Source: Blastococcus sp. TF02-8 (GTDB lineage: Bacteria; Actinomycetota; Actinomycetes; Mycobacteriales; Geodermatophilaceae). From it: a stretch of DNA of 64,000 nt. The notes below the pieces were generated by a model. The model ran no database searches, was not told the origin of the DNA, and saw only the letters and a program-made list of their open reading frames with translations. The stretch is taken from contig NZ_QOHK01000001.1 in assembly GCF_003319175.1 (NCBI RefSeq), forward strand, positions 310,001 through 374,000. Direction: 5' to 3'. The number at the start of each line of letters is the position of its first letter. Position 1 is the stretch's first letter. The position numbers and the translations under genes were made by a program. Below are positions 1-9,433 of the stretch, piece after piece.

Positions 1-2
1 TG

Positions 3-245
3 CGCTCCGAGCGCATCCCGGGCCTCGACGTCTCGGTGATCTACCCCGGCTACATCCGCTCGGAGATGAACGAGCACGTCACGCAGAAGACCCGCTTCAT
101 GGTCGACACCCCGACCGGCGTCCGCGCGATGGTGGCGGCCATCGAGGCCCGCCGGACCAGGGCCTACGTGCCCGCGTGGCCGTGGGTGCCCATCGGGTTC
201 GCCATGCGGGCGCTGCCGCTCTCGGTCGTCCGGAAGCTGACCTGA
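3..245 (+). CDS. short-chain dehydrogenase/reductase, C-terminal fragment
   Basis: The reading frame is open from the window edge and ends at TGA 243-245. The fragment reads IPGLDVSVIYPGYIRSEM near its start. This is the classical SDR stretch after the catalytic YxxxK helix, where the PG motif contacts NAD(P) and the chain turns toward the substrate lid. The rest is a short C-terminal helix region with Arg and Trp residues, as in actinobacterial SDRs of unknown substrate. The N-terminal Rossmann motif and catalytic Tyr/Lys lie outside the window, so cofactor and substrate cannot be judged. Confidence 0.75.
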   Translation, partial: RSERIPGLDVSVIYPGYIRSEMNEHVTQKTRFMVDTPTGVRAMVAAIEARRTRAYVPAWPWVPIGFAMRALPLSVVRKLT

Positions 246-253
246 CCGGTCAG
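242..253. terminator. 12-bp palindrome spanning two convergent stop codons
   Basis: CTGACCGGTCAG is a perfect palindrome. It contains the TGA of the rightward SDR gene and, on the other strand, the TGA of the leftward MFS gene. It could act as a small bidirectional transcription stop, but no T-tract follows and the stem is short, so this role is inferred from position only. Confidence 0.35.
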
Positions 254-1560
254 CGCACCGACCTGATCGGCAGGACCGCGAGCGCGCCGGCCACGGCGAC
301 GACCATCCCGATCGGGAAGAGCGCGCTGTAGTCGAGCACGCTGACGATCGCGCCGGCGATCGCCGGCGCGAGCGCCTGGGGCAGCGTGACGGCGATGTTC
401 AGCACGCCGAGGTGGCGGCCGTTGTCCTCGGTGGTCGGCAGCACCTCGGTGAGCAGCGCCTGGTCGACGGCGAGGTAGGAGCCGAAGCCCAGCCCGGCCA
501 GGACGGCGAACGCGTACATGCCGGTCATCGTCGGCACCACCCATGGCGCGACCAGGCCTGCGGCGATGAGCAGCCCGGCGGCGACGGCGACCGGCTTGCG
601 GCGGCCCATCCGGTCGCTGAGCGGTCCACCGACCAGGGTGCTGACCAGCGTGGCGACCAGGCTGACCCCGGACAACGGCAGGACGGCGTCGACCGCGTCG
701 TCCCCCAGCCCGACGTAGTCCTGCAGCACGTAGAGCTGGAACGTCGTCGTGATGTAGTAGCCGGTCAGGGTGAGCAGCCGGCCGAGGAAGCCGAACGCGA
801 AGTCCGGGTGCGCCCTGGGGCTGACCCAGAAGGACCTGAGGAACGCCGTCCACTGCAGCGGCGGGCGGGCCTCCTCGCGGTTGTCGTGGTCGGGGTTGAA
901 CAGCGCGAACCCGCAGGCGGCCACCACGATGACGACGGCGAGCACGGCGTACCCGACCGCCGGGGTGTCGGCGAGGACCGAGCCGAGACCCATGCCGCCG
1001 GTGATCCCGACGAGGACGCCGAGACCGCCGGAGGCGGAGAACAGGCCTCGCACGCCGCGAGGCACCCGGTCGGGCATGACCGCGGCCTTGGGGGCGAAGT
1101 ACACGTTCAGCGCGACCATGACCAGCAGGTAGAGGGCGCCGATCCCCACCAGACCGGTCATGCCGCCGAGCACCACCATGGCCCCGGCCGCCGTCAGCGC
1201 ACCGGCGAAGATCCACGGCGCCCGGCGCCCCCAGCGGCTGCGTGTGCGGTCCGACAGCAGACCGGCGATCGGCTGGGCGATCATCCCGCCGACCGCACCG
1301 ACCACGCTGACGATCGCCAGGTTCGCCGCCTTGCGAGCCGGGTCGACGTCCTCCACCTGCAGCGGCAGCAGCACGCTGTTGACCGCGCCGAGGGCGAGGT
1401 AGACCCCCAGGCTCGCGATGCCGTACCAGACCAGGAGCCGCCGGAGGCGACCGTCGACCCGGATGCGCACCGTGCTCTGGGGGTCGTGACCCTCGGGGCT
1501 GAGCCGGGGGCCGGGCACCACGGCGGTCACGGTCTCGGACGAGTGCGGGACGACCGACAT
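250..1560 (-). CDS. MFS transporter
   Basis: This is a membrane protein of about 436 residues with the repeated hydrophobic segments of the major facilitator superfamily (12 expected). An MFS loop motif is visible as LLSDRTRSRWGRRAP, and a second as LSDRMGRRKP in the C-terminal half. The start chosen is ATG 1560, preceded by GGTGAGGAG at good spacing; a GTG four codons upstream lies inside that ribosome-binding site and is less likely. It resembles GPH-like or multi-substrate MFS carriers of actinobacteria; no substrate can be assigned. It stands alone, convergent with the SDR gene. Confidence 0.85.
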   Translation of the reverse strand: MSVVPHSSETVTAVVPGPRLSPEGHDPQSTVRIRVDGRLRRLLVWYGIASLGVYLALGAVNSVLLPLQVEDVDPARKAANLAIVSVVGAVGGMIAQPIAGLLSDRTRSRWGRRAPWIFAGALTAAGAMVVLGGMTGLVGIGALYLLVMVALNVYFAPKAAVMPDRVPRGVRGLFSASGGLGVLVGITGGMGLGSVLADTPAVGYAVLAVVIVVAACGFALFNPDHDNREEARPPLQWTAFLRSFWVSPRAHPDFAFGFLGRLLTLTGYYITTTFQLYVLQDYVGLGDDAVDAVLPLSGVSLVATLVSTLVGGPLSDRMGRRKPVAVAAGLLIAAGLVAPWVVPTMTGMYAFAVLAGLGFGSYLAVDQALLTEVLPTTEDNGRHLGVLNIAVTLPQALAPAIAGAIVSVLDYSALFPIGMVVAVAGALAVLPIRSVR

Positions 1561-1677
1561 GGATCTCCTCACCGCCCGGCCGGAGCCGGGACGCCGGTGC
1601 GGGCCACTCCGTCGTGACCCCGCGTAGCCGGACGGCAGCGTAGGGGCGGAGTGACCTGCGCCACAAGGGGCGCCGGG

Positions 1678-2190
1678 TCAGCTGATCCCCACGGAGTACC
1701 GCCGCGCCCGGCCCAGCGGCGTCTCCACCACCTCGAGCAGCCGGCCGCCGAGCCGCTCCACGGTCCGGGCCGAGGCGAGGTTCTCCTCCGAGCAGACCAC
1801 GAGGACCTGCTCCAGCCCCAGCCGGCGCGCCTCCCCCAGCATCCGGCCCAGCGCCCAGCCGGCCAGCCCGCGCCCGCGCGCAGAAGGGCGGATGCCGTAG
1901 CCGACGTGCCCGAGGTGGTCCTGGTCGGCGGGTGGCGAGTGCCGCAGCGCGATCCCGCCGAGCACCTCGCCGCCCTCGACCACCCACCGGTAGGTGCAGC
2001 GCGGCCCCGCGCCGGCCGGGTCCTCCTCCGCGAGGAGCCGGGCGACCCACGCGGCGAAGCCCCGGGGCGAGGCCACGTCGTCCGACGGCAGCAGCCCGAA
2101 ACCGTCCTCGTGCCGACCCGGCCACCACTCCTCGGACGCGGTCCGCCACGCGGCCTCGAGGGCCACGGTGGGCGGGACGAGCTCGGGCAC
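1678..2190 (-). CDS. GNAT family N-acetyltransferase
   Basis: The 170-residue product has the GNAT core. A central beta-strand (GGIALRHSP) is followed by [20 protein letters not shown], containing the acetyl-CoA pyrophosphate-binding RGRGLA loop. Next comes the [13 protein letters not shown] helix typical of the RimJ/RimL-like branch. It probably acetylates a small molecule or protein N-terminus using acetyl-CoA. GTG 2190 is the first start that leaves the whole fold intact. It is divergent from the acyl-CoA synthetase, with 57 bp between the starts. Substrate unknown. Confidence 0.8.
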   Translation of the reverse strand: MPELVPPTVALEAAWRTASEEWWPGRHEDGFGLLPSDDVASPRGFAAWVARLLAEEDPAGAGPRCTYRWVVEGGEVLGGIALRHSPPADQDHLGHVGYGIRPSARGRGLAGWALGRMLGEARRLGLEQVLVVCSEENLASARTVERLGGRLLEVVETPLGRARRYSVGIS

Positions 2191-2247
2191 GGTCGCACCG
2201 TAGCCGGGGGCTGCCGCGGGAGGCACGGACTCCCTAGGCTCGCGGGT

Positions 2248-3903
2248 GTGACCGCGACCACGCTGCCGTCGTACGCGAACGGCCCCTCCACCGTGCCGCT
2301 CCTCGGCGACACGATCGGCGCCAACCTGGACCGGACCGCGGCGCGGGTGGGCCACCGCGAGGCGCTCGTCGAGTGCGCGAGCGGCCGCCGGTGGAGCTAC
2401 CCCGAGCTCGTCGCCGAGGTCGACGCCTGCGCCCTGGGCCTGGACACCCTCGGCGTGCGGAAGGGTGACCGGGTCGGCATCTGGTCGCCCAACTGCGCGG
2501 AGTGGGTGTTCGTCCAGTACGCGACGGCGAAGCTCGGCGCGATCCTGGTGACCATCAACCCGGCCTACCGCACCCACGAGCTGGCCTACGTGCTGCGGCA
2601 GGCCGGCATCTCGGTGCTGGTGAGCGCACCCGAGTTCCGCACCAGCGACTACCGGGCGATGGTCGCCGAGGTCCGCGCCGAGTGCCCGGCGCTGCGCGAC
2701 GTCGTCCTCCTCGGCTCCTCCGAGTGGGACTCCCTGATGGCCGGCGGACGCGCCGGGGACCGCGAGCTGCTGGTGCGCCGCGAGGCGGAGCTGTCGGCCG
2801 ACGACCCGATCAACATCCAGTACACCTCCGGCACGACGGGTTTCCCGAAGGGCGCCACGCTCACCCACCACAACCTGCTCAACAACGGCTTCTTCGTCGG
2901 TGAGGGCTGCGGCTACACCGAGGCCGACCGCATCTGCATCCCGGTCCCCTACTACCACTGCTTCGGCATGGGCATGGGCAACCTGGGCGCCACCTCGCAC
3001 GGCGCGACGATGGTGATCCCCGCGCCCGCCTTCGACCCCGCGCTGACGCTGCAGGCCGTGCAGGACGAGCGTTGCACGTCGCTCTACGGCGTCCCGACGA
3101 TGTTCATCGCCGAGCTGGCCCTGCCGGACCTCGCCGACTACGACCTCTCGACGCTGCGCACCGGCATCATGGCCGGCTCGCCGTGCCCGGTGGAGGTGAT
3201 GAAGCGGGTGGTCGACGAGATGGGCATGACGGAGGTGACCATCTGCTACGGCATGACCGAGACCTCGCCGGTGTCCACCCAGACCGGCGCCGCCGACGAC
3301 CTCGACCGGCGCACGTCCACCGTCGGCCGTGTGCACCCGCACCTCGAGGTCAAGGTCGTGGACCCCGCCACCGGTCTCACCGTCCCGCGTGGCACGCCCG
3401 GGGAGTTCTGCACCCGCGGCTACTCGGTGATGCTGGGCTACTGGGACGAACCGGAGAAGACGGCGGAGGTGGTGGACGCCGCGCGGTGGATGCACACCGG
3501 CGACCTGGCCGTGATGGACGACGAGGGCTACCTGAACATCGTCGGCCGGATCAAGGACATGGTCATCCGCGGCGGCGAGAACGTGTACCCCCGCGAGATC
3601 GAGGAGTTCCTGTACACCCACCCCGACGTGCTCGACGCCCAGGTGATCGGCGTCCCCGACGAGCGCTACGGCGAGGAGCTCATGGCGTGGGTGCGGCTCC
3701 GGGAGGGCGCCGAGCCGCTGACGGCCGAGGCGCTGCGGGAGTTCTGCGCCGGCCGGCTGGCCCGCTACAAGGTGCCCCGGTACGTGAAGGTCGTCGAGGA
3801 GTTCCCCATGACGGTGACCGGCAAGGTCCGCAAGGTGGAGATGCGGCAGCGATCGGTCGAGGAGCTCGGCCTGCAGTCGGCCGCCGCGGTGCGGAACGCC
3901 TGA
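2248..3903 (+). CDS. fatty-acyl-CoA synthetase (AMP-binding family)
   Basis: The 551-residue protein is a full-length ANL-superfamily acyl-CoA ligase, which activates a carboxylic acid as acyl-AMP and transfers it to CoA. The phosphate-binding loop [11 protein letters not shown] lies near residues 192-202. The YGMTETSPV motif (A5), WMHTGDLA (A7), [20 protein letters not shown] (A8) and the catalytic-lysine motif TGKVRK (A10) all follow in order. The overall sequence resembles the medium/long-chain FadD group called 'fatty-acyl-CoA synthase' in actinobacteria. GTG 2248 gives the standard N-terminus. The gene ends in a strong hairpin shared with the convergent MFS gene. Confidence 0.9.
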   Translation: MTATTLPSYANGPSTVPLLGDTIGANLDRTAARVGHREALVECASGRRWSYPELVAEVDACALGLDTLGVRKGDRVGIWSPNCAEWVFVQYATAKLGAILVTINPAYRTHELAYVLRQAGISVLVSAPEFRTSDYRAMVAEVRAECPALRDVVLLGSSEWDSLMAGGRAGDRELLVRREAELSADDPINIQYTSGTTGFPKGATLTHHNLLNNGFFVGEGCGYTEADRICIPVPYYHCFGMGMGNLGATSHGATMVIPAPAFDPALTLQAVQDERCTSLYGVPTMFIAELALPDLADYDLSTLRTGIMAGSPCPVEVMKRVVDEMGMTEVTICYGMTETSPVSTQTGAADDLDRRTSTVGRVHPHLEVKVVDPATGLTVPRGTPGEFCTRGYSVMLGYWDEPEKTAEVVDAARWMHTGDLAVMDDEGYLNIVGRIKDMVIRGGENVYPREIEEFLYTHPDVLDAQVIGVPDERYGEELMAWVRLREGAEPLTAEALREFCAGRLARYKVPRYVKVVEEFPMTVTGKVRKVEMRQRSVEELGLQSAAAVRNA

Positions 3904-3933
3904 CGCCGGCCGTCCCGGAGGACGACCGGCGTC
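3902..3933. terminator. bidirectional hairpin terminator between convergent genes
   Basis: GACGCCGG at 3902-3909 pairs with CCGGCGTC at 3926-3933. An inner GTCC/GGAC stem is separated by a 2x2 internal loop and closed by a four-base loop. It overlaps the stop codon of the acyl-CoA synthetase and lies just beyond the stop of the leftward MFS gene, so it can serve both transcripts. There is no clear T-run. Confidence 0.6.
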
Positions 3934-3951
3934 AGTACCGGACCGGGTCGG

Positions 3952-5196
3952 TCAGCCGGCGGCCACCGCCGTCGGACGGGCCAGCCGCACGGCCACCGCG
4001 GCGACGACGGAGAGCGCACCCAGCACCACCAGCGCCGAGCCGAGACCGTCGATGGCGCCGCTGAGGGCGAGCACGACCAGCGGGCAGAAGAACTGACCGA
4101 TGAAGAACGCCGAGGTCCAGACGCCGGTGCCGCGGCCGCGCTGCTCGAACGCCAGCGAGCCCAGGGCCCAGGTGAGCAGAGACGGCAGGATGAGGCCGTT
4201 GCCGAGCCCGGTCACCACGGCGGCGGCGATGACGAGGGGAACGGAGTTCGCCAGCCCCAGCCCGAGAATGCCCACCCCGGAGAGCCCGAACGCCAGCGGC
4301 ACCAGGACCACGGGACCGTGCTGCGCCATGCGGCCGAAGAGCAGGCCACCGACGGCCGTGCCCACCGAGGCGATGGCGCTGGCCGCGCCGATGGTGGCGG
4401 TGGACTCCACGCCGATGCTGTCGAGCTTGAAGGACAGCTGCACGATCAGGACGTAGAAGATCAGACCGCCGAGCAGCGACACCCCCACCGGGGCGGCGAG
4501 CCGGCGCCAGGGCAGCGGCTCGAGCTTCCCGGTCCGGGCGGCCGCCTGCGCCTGCGGCGCGGGCTGCCAGATCACCTTCGCGGCGGCGAGCGCCAGGGGC
4601 AGGCTGACCGCGTAGAGCCAGAACGGGGTGCGCCAGTCCGCGGACCCGAGGGCGCCACCGACGGCGAAGAAGATCGTCGCGGCGACGGTCGTGAAGACGA
4701 CCTGGAGCCCGAAGTACCGCTCCCGCGTGGAGCCGTGGAAGTAGTCGGCGAGCAGCGTGGTGCAGCACGTCATGATCGCGGCCTCGGTCAGCCCGAGCAG
4801 CACCCGGCTGGCCACGACCAGCTCCAGCGACGGGAGCCACAGCGGAGCGGTCCCGACGACGCCGTAGACCACCAGAGCCGACACCAGCAGGCGCTTGCGG
4901 CCGACGCGGTCGACGATGCGGCCGGCGACCATCGCCGTGAGGCCGATGACGAGGGCGGGCGCGGTGAGCACCATCGGGGCCAACGCCTCGACGCCCGCGG
5001 TGTCGGCGAACGCGTCCTCGATGGTCGGGAGCACCGGTGCGAGGAGCACCGCACCCAGGACCGCCAGGCAGCTGGAGAGCAGCAGGACCAGCGCCTGGGG
5101 GCGGCCGGCAGGACGGCCGGTGGCGGGGTCGACGGCGACCTCGCCGGCGAGGGGCTCCCTCGCCGTCCGGTCAGGGCTCAGGACGTTCTCCGACAT
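3952..5196 (-). CDS. MFS transporter, likely tied to the aromatic catabolic cluster
   Basis: The 414-residue protein has the MFS fold. The motif RIVDRVGRKRLL between the second and third membrane segments matches the MFS A motif, and roughly 12 hydrophobic segments are visible. ATG 5196 is preceded by GGAGA at suitable spacing; an upstream start would add 15 unlikely residues. It lies 96 bp downstream of, and in the same direction as, the LysR gene, which is itself divergent from the catabolic genes. Uptake of the aromatic substrate or export of an intermediate is a reasonable inference from context only. Confidence 0.85.
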   Translation of the reverse strand: MSENVLSPDRTAREPLAGEVAVDPATGRPAGRPQALVLLLSSCLAVLGAVLLAPVLPTIEDAFADTAGVEALAPMVLTAPALVIGLTAMVAGRIVDRVGRKRLLVSALVVYGVVGTAPLWLPSLELVVASRVLLGLTEAAIMTCCTTLLADYFHGSTRERYFGLQVVFTTVAATIFFAVGGALGSADWRTPFWLYAVSLPLALAAAKVIWQPAPQAQAAARTGKLEPLPWRRLAAPVGVSLLGGLIFYVLIVQLSFKLDSIGVESTATIGAASAIASVGTAVGGLLFGRMAQHGPVVLVPLAFGLSGVGILGLGLANSVPLVIAAAVVTGLGNGLILPSLLTWALGSLAFEQRGRGTGVWTSAFFIGQFFCPLVVLALSGAIDGLGSALVVLGALSVVAAVAVRLARPTAVAAG

Positions 5197-5292
5197 GGGC
5201 GTCTCCGATGGACGGTGGCCGGTCACGGTGATCGGCGTCACTGGCGCAGAAGTGTCGGGACGCGCGCCCGCCAGCGGAAATCACTTCTTCTG

Positions 5293-6240
5293 CTAGCGGG
5301 TATCACCACCGTCGATGCCGACCGACGCATCGCCGACGGCCAGCTGCGCCGCCCGCGCGACGACGTCCCGGAGGTACTCGTGCTCGGGGTCGCCGTCGTA
5401 GACCGGGTGCCACCACATCGCCTCGATGAGCGGCCCGGCGTCGAAAGGGCACGGCAGGGCGCGGACCCCCACGTTGAGCGGCAGCAGCTCCACCAGCCGG
5501 CGCTGGAGCAGCGCGATCCGGTCGCTGCCGGCGACCAGCCCCGGCACGGTCAGGAAGTTCTCCACGACCACCTGGACGCGGGGCTCGATCCCCAGCATCC
5601 GCATGTGGCGGATGGCCGGCGTGGAGGCGGTCGGCCCGTGGTAGGTGACCACCCAGGGCAGCGACTCCAGGTCCTCCACGCCCACCCCGGCGCCGGCGAC
5701 CGGGCTGTCGGCGGCCACGACGCACACCCACTCGTCGCGGTAGAGGTCCTGCCGGGACAGCCCGGTGAGGAAGCCCGGCGGCATGAAGATGAGGTCGGCC
5801 GAGAGCAGCGCCTGCTCGGCGCGGTCCACGATCGCCGGCGAGTGCGTGGCGAGCCGCAGCCGGGTGTGCGGCGCCTCCTCGGCCAGCAGTGCGGCCACCG
5901 TGTCGCCGAGGATCGCGACCACGTAGTCGCTGGTCAGCAGGGTGTACTCCCGCTGCGAGGAGGCCGGGTCGAACTCCGGCTGCGAGGTGAAGACGCGCTC
6001 GACGCCGGAGAGGGCGATCCGGGCGAGCTCGCGCAGCTGCACGGCCAGCGGGGTCAGGCGGTACTCGTTGCCGACCCGGGTGAGCAGCTCGTCGTCGAAG
6101 TGGCGGCGGAGGCGCGCCAGGGACGCCGACAGCGCGGGCTGGCTGAGGCCCATCTGCGCGGCGGCCCGCGTGACGCTCCGCTGCTGGAGGAGAGCATCGA
6201 GCGACACCAGGAGGTTGAGGTCCAGGCTCGCGAGGTTCAT
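5293..6240 (-). CDS. LysR-family transcriptional regulator
   Basis: The 315-residue product begins MNLASLDLNLLVSLDALL, followed by the winged-helix recognition region SVTRAAAQMGLSQPALSASL. This is the standard LysR DNA-binding domain, most like the NahR/NodD branch, whose members respond to aromatic inducers. The remaining residues form the periplasmic-binding-protein-like effector domain. ATG 6240 fits the family N-terminus exactly. It is divergent from the catabolic operon starting at 6327, the classical arrangement for a LysR activator of its neighbours, and probably also regulates the MFS gene behind it. Confidence 0.9.
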   Translation of the reverse strand: MNLASLDLNLLVSLDALLQQRSVTRAAAQMGLSQPALSASLARLRRHFDDELLTRVGNEYRLTPLAVQLRELARIALSGVERVFTSQPEFDPASSQREYTLLTSDYVVAILGDTVAALLAEEAPHTRLRLATHSPAIVDRAEQALLSADLIFMPPGFLTGLSRQDLYRDEWVCVVAADSPVAGAGVGVEDLESLPWVVTYHGPTASTPAIRHMRMLGIEPRVQVVVENFLTVPGLVAGSDRIALLQRRLVELLPLNVGVRALPCPFDAGPLIEAMWWHPVYDGDPEHEYLRDVVARAAQLAVGDASVGIDGGDTR

Positions 6241-6255
6241 GCGCGGCACCCTATC

Positions 6256-6274
6256 GACGGGGGTTATGCCCGTC
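6256..6274. promoter_or_regulatory. candidate LysR operator in the divergent promoter region
   Basis: GACGGG (6256-6261) and CCCGTC (6269-6274) form a perfect inverted repeat around a 7-nt AT-richer centre (GGTTATG). It sits between the divergent LysR and cyclase genes, where a LysR activator would bind. A T-N11-A spacing (T6254 to A6266) also occurs, but that motif is too common to weigh much. The role is inferred. Confidence 0.4.
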
Positions 6275-6326
6275 ATCAGACATTGCGTCTTCCCTCACTC
6301 CTGTGGGCCGGGCCACTGTCGGAGGC

Positions 6327-7325
6327 ATGTCCGCCACGCCCGCCCCGCTCGACCGCACCGATCCCGAGGGCGCGATCGCCGCCGCGGCGGAGCGCTGCTC
6401 GAACTGGGGCCGCTGGGGCGACGACGACGTCCTCGGCACCATGAACTTCCTCGACGAGGAGAAGCGCCGGGAGGGCGCGGCCCTGGTCCGCCGGGGCCTG
6501 AGCTTCTCGCTGTCGCAGTCCTTCGACGAGGACGGGCCGCAGAAGGGCTGGCGGCGGCGCAACAACCCGGTGCACACGATGACCGACACGGGGGTCGACG
6601 CCGAGCGCGGCGTGCAGGGCTTCCCGCACGGCATCGGCGGCGCCGACGACTACATCGTCATGCCGCTCCAGTGCTCGACCCAGTGGGACGGCCTCGGGCA
6701 CATCTTCGACCGCGGGAACGCCTGGAACGGCCGTCGCGCCGGCGACGTCGTGAACAGCTTCGGCGACCAGGTGACCGGCATCCAGACGGTCGCCTCGCTG
6801 GTCGCCGGCCGCGGAGTCCTGCTCGACGTGGGCCGGGCGATCGGCACCGACGGCGAGCTGCCCGACGGCTTCGCGATCACCGCCGAGCACCTCGAGGCGA
6901 CGATCGAGGCGCAGGGCGAGTCCTCCCGCGTCGGCCGCGGCGACATCGTGGTGGTGCGCACCGGCCGGCTGACCCGGGCCCGCCGCGACATCGCCGAGGG
7001 GCGCGGTTGGGGCGACTACGCCGGCGGCCCGGCCCCCGGCCTCTCCTTCACCACCGCGGACTGGCTGCACGCCAGCGAGATCGCCGCCGTCGCCACCGAC
7101 ACCTGGGGCTTCGAGGTCCGCCCCAACGAGTTCGACGTCGCCTTCCAGCCGCTGCACCAGGTGGCCATCCCCAACATGGGCCTGTTCATCGGCGAGATGT
7201 GGGACCCCGACGCGCTGGCCGCCGACTGCGCCCAGGACGGCGTCTACGACTTCTGGCTCACCGCCGCCCCCTTGCCGATCACCGGCGCCGTCGGCTCCCC
7301 GATCAACCCCATCGCCGTCAAGTAG
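6327..7325 (+). CDS. cyclase-family (kynurenine formamidase-like) metal hydrolase
   Basis: The protein of about 332 residues belongs to the PF04199 'cyclase' family, metal-dependent hydrolases that include kynurenine formamidase and isatin hydrolase. Where the family usually has HxGTHxDxPxH, this protein reads QCSTQWDGLGH, keeping Asp121 and His125 but replacing two histidines with Gln. I believe this variant also occurs in other 'cyclase family' proteins, but its chemistry is not known to me. GGAGG lies only one base before ATG 6327, which is unusually tight; GTG 6303 would give a longer form without a clear ribosome-binding site. It is the first gene of the catabolic operon, 9 bp before the monooxygenase. 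Confidence 0.75.
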   Translation: MSATPAPLDRTDPEGAIAAAAERCSNWGRWGDDDVLGTMNFLDEEKRREGAALVRRGLSFSLSQSFDEDGPQKGWRRRNNPVHTMTDTGVDAERGVQGFPHGIGGADDYIVMPLQCSTQWDGLGHIFDRGNAWNGRRAGDVVNSFGDQVTGIQTVASLVAGRGVLLDVGRAIGTDGELPDGFAITAEHLEATIEAQGESSRVGRGDIVVVRTGRLTRARRDIAEGRGWGDYAGGPAPGLSFTTADWLHASEIAAVATDTWGFEVRPNEFDVAFQPLHQVAIPNMGLFIGEMWDPDALAADCAQDGVYDFWLTAAPLPITGAVGSPINPIAVK

Positions 7326-7334
7326 GAGGCATCG

Positions 7335-8477
7335 ATGCCCGCTGTGAACACCGCCCTCGTGGTGGGCGCCGGTCTCGCCGGCACCGCCACCGCGATCCAC
7401 CTGGCGTCGGCCGGGGTGTCGGTCGACCTGGTGGAGATCTCCCCCGACGTCGCCGCCCTCGGCTCGGGGATCACCCTCCAGGGCAACGCGCTGCGCGAGC
7501 TGCGCTCCCTCGGCGTGTGGGACCAGGTGCAGGCGGCCGGCTACCCCTTCGACGTCACCGGCATCCGGGCCCCCGACCCGTTCGGCACCGTCGTCGCCGA
7601 GGTCCCGGACGCCAAGACCGGCGGCCCGGACTTGCCCGCCGCCATGGGCATGCCCCGGCGCGACCTGGCGCGCATCCTGGTCGACCGCGCGACCGAGGTC
7701 GGCGTCAAGGTCCGCTTCGGGACCACGCACAACGACCTGCGCCAGGACGGCTCCGCTGACGGAGCGGGCGTCGACGTCACCTTCTCCGACGGCTCCACCG
7801 GCCGGTACGACGTCGTGGTCGGCGCCGACGGGATCCGCTCGTGGACCCGCCGGGCCCTCGGCGTGAACCTGGAGACGACGTCGGTCGGCATGGGGATCTG
7901 GCGGGCCTTCGGCCCCCGGCCGGCCAGCGTCACCCGCACGGACCTCTACTACGGCGGTCCCTCCTACATCGCCGGCTACTGCCCCACCGGCGAGGACTCG
8001 CTCTACGCCTACATCGTCGAGGACGCGCAGGACCGCAGCGGCCTCTCCCCGGAGCAGCAGCTGGCCACGATGAAGGAGCTCTCCCAGGCCTACCACGGCC
8101 CGTGGGACGAGATCCGCGAGTCGCTCACCGACCCGTCCCGGGTGAACTACACCTGGTTCGAGACCCACGTCCTCGACGAGCCGTGGAACCGCGGCCGGGT
8201 GGTGCTCATCGGCGACGCCGCGCACACCTGTCCGCCGACCATCGCCCAGGGCGGCGCCATGGCCCTGGAGGACGCCGTCGTCCTGGCCGAGCTGCTCATC
8301 CGGCGCGACGCCCTCGACCAGGGTCTGTGGGACGCCTTCACCGCCCGCCGCTACGGCCGCGCGAAGACCGTCGTCGACGCGTCCAACCAGCTCGCCCAGT
8401 GGCAGCTGGACCACGTCCAGGGCGACATCCCGAGCCTCATGCGCTCGATCGCCCAGCTCACCGCCCAGCCCGCTTGA
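7335..8477 (+). CDS. FAD-dependent aromatic monooxygenase
   Basis: The 380-residue flavoprotein monooxygenase is of the p-hydroxybenzoate hydroxylase type. The N-terminal dinucleotide fold GAGLAG is at residues 11-16, the DG motif is VVVGADGIRSWTR, and GDAAHTCPPTIAQGGAMALED near residue 292 binds the FAD ribityl and phosphate. It should hydroxylate an aromatic ring using NAD(P)H and O2, preparing it for the dioxygenase encoded next. ATG 7335 follows AGGAGG that overlaps the previous stop codon. Closest family ideas are salicylate or 3-hydroxybenzoate hydroxylases; the true substrate is not identifiable. Confidence 0.88.
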   Translation: MPAVNTALVVGAGLAGTATAIHLASAGVSVDLVEISPDVAALGSGITLQGNALRELRSLGVWDQVQAAGYPFDVTGIRAPDPFGTVVAEVPDAKTGGPDLPAAMGMPRRDLARILVDRATEVGVKVRFGTTHNDLRQDGSADGAGVDVTFSDGSTGRYDVVVGADGIRSWTRRALGVNLETTSVGMGIWRAFGPRPASVTRTDLYYGGPSYIAGYCPTGEDSLYAYIVEDAQDRSGLSPEQQLATMKELSQAYHGPWDEIRESLTDPSRVNYTWFETHVLDEPWNRGRVVLIGDAAHTCPPTIAQGGAMALEDAVVLAELLIRRDALDQGLWDAFTARRYGRAKTVVDASNQLAQWQLDHVQGDIPSLMRSIAQLTAQPA

Positions 8478-8491
8478 CCGGAGAGACCGTC

Positions 8492-9433
8492 ATGACCCAG
8501 CAGCGCCTGATCACCCACCTGCGGCACGTCGACCTCGCCGTGCCCGACTTCGCCACCCAGCTCGACTTCTACTCCGGCACCTGGGGCCTGAAGACCGAGC
8601 ACACCGACTCCGGGCTGGCCTTCCTGGCCGCCGAGGGGTCGCCGGAGCAGTACATCGTCCGGCTGCGCCAGGCGACCGACAAGCGCATCGACCTCATCTC
8701 CTTCGGTGCCGCGAACGCCGCCGACGTCGACACCCTCGCCCTGCAGCTCGCCCGGGACGGCGTCCAGCTCGTCGGCGAGCCGGCCGCCCTCCAGACCCCC
8801 GGTGGCGGCTACGGGTTCCGGTTCTTCGACAACGAGGGCCGCACCATCGAGATCAGCTCCGACGTGGCCGTGCGGCAGCACCGCGCCATCGAGGAGGGCG
8901 AGTCGATCCCCGTCCGGCTCTCGCACGTGGTGCTGAACTCCGCCGACCCCGAGGGCACGGTCGCGTTCTACGACAAGCACCTGGGCTTCTCGCTGTCGGA
9001 CACGCTCATGCACCCCCGGATGGGCAACATGATGTGGTTCCTGCGCACCAACGCCTGGCACCACAGCATGGCCATCGCGAAGGGCCCGCACGCCTCGCTG
9101 CACCACGCCTCGTTCGAGATGCGCGGGCTCGACGAGTACATGCGCGGTACCGGGCGGCTGCTGCGCGCCGGCGTCGAGAAGATCTGGGGCCCCGGCCGGC
9201 ACCTGGCCGGGAACAACACCTTCAGCTACTTCCTCGACCCGCAGGGCAACACCGTCGAGTACACGACCGAGCTGGAGATCCTCGACGAGGACACCTGGCA
9301 CCCGCACCTCTACGACATCAGCAACCCCGAGGTCTCCGACCAGTGGGGCACGGCGAACGCCATGAACGAGTTCGTCGCGCAGAAGTCGTTCAACGACCCG
9401 GACAAGGGTCTGTTCGTGGCGCCCCCGGTCTGA
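8492..9433 (+). CDS. type I extradiol ring-cleavage dioxygenase (VOC fold)
   Basis: The 313-residue protein has two vicinal-oxygen-chelate domains. The second carries the metal-binding facial triad: His145 in LSHVVLN, His205 in HHASFEM and Glu256 in NTVEYTTEL. These positions closely match His146/His210/Glu260 of BphC-type catechol dioxygenases. It should cleave a catechol-like ring next to the hydroxyls with Fe(II) or Mn(II). The ring supplied by the preceding monooxygenase is the likely substrate. Its stop codon overlaps the next start (TGATG), so translation is coupled to the FAH-family gene. Confidence 0.88.
   Translation: MTQQRLITHLRHVDLAVPDFATQLDFYSGTWGLKTEHTDSGLAFLAAEGSPEQYIVRLRQATDKRIDLISFGAANAADVDTLALQLARDGVQLVGEPAALQTPGGGYGFRFFDNEGRTIEISSDVAVRQHRAIEEGESIPVRLSHVVLNSADPEGTVAFYDKHLGFSLSDTLMHPRMGNMMWFLRTNAWHHSMAIAKGPHASLHHASFEMRGLDEYMRGTGRLLRAGVEKIWGPGRHLAGNNTFSYFLDPQGNTVEYTTELEILDEDTWHPHLYDISNPEVSDQWGTANAMNEFVAQKSFNDPDKGLFVAPPV

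Noticed and set aside
164-2149. Long open frame antisense to the MFS and GNAT genes
   Set aside because: Its translation is Arg/Pro/Gly-rich without domains; it mirrors real genes in a GC-rich genome. The same holds for the long frames at 1678-3621, 4318-6444, 6276-8414, 43345-46224 and 46607-48391.
6241-6326. Several T-N11-A matches for LysR binding
   Set aside because: The motif is too loose to mean much; only the perfect GACGGG/CCCGTC repeat was kept as a candidate site.
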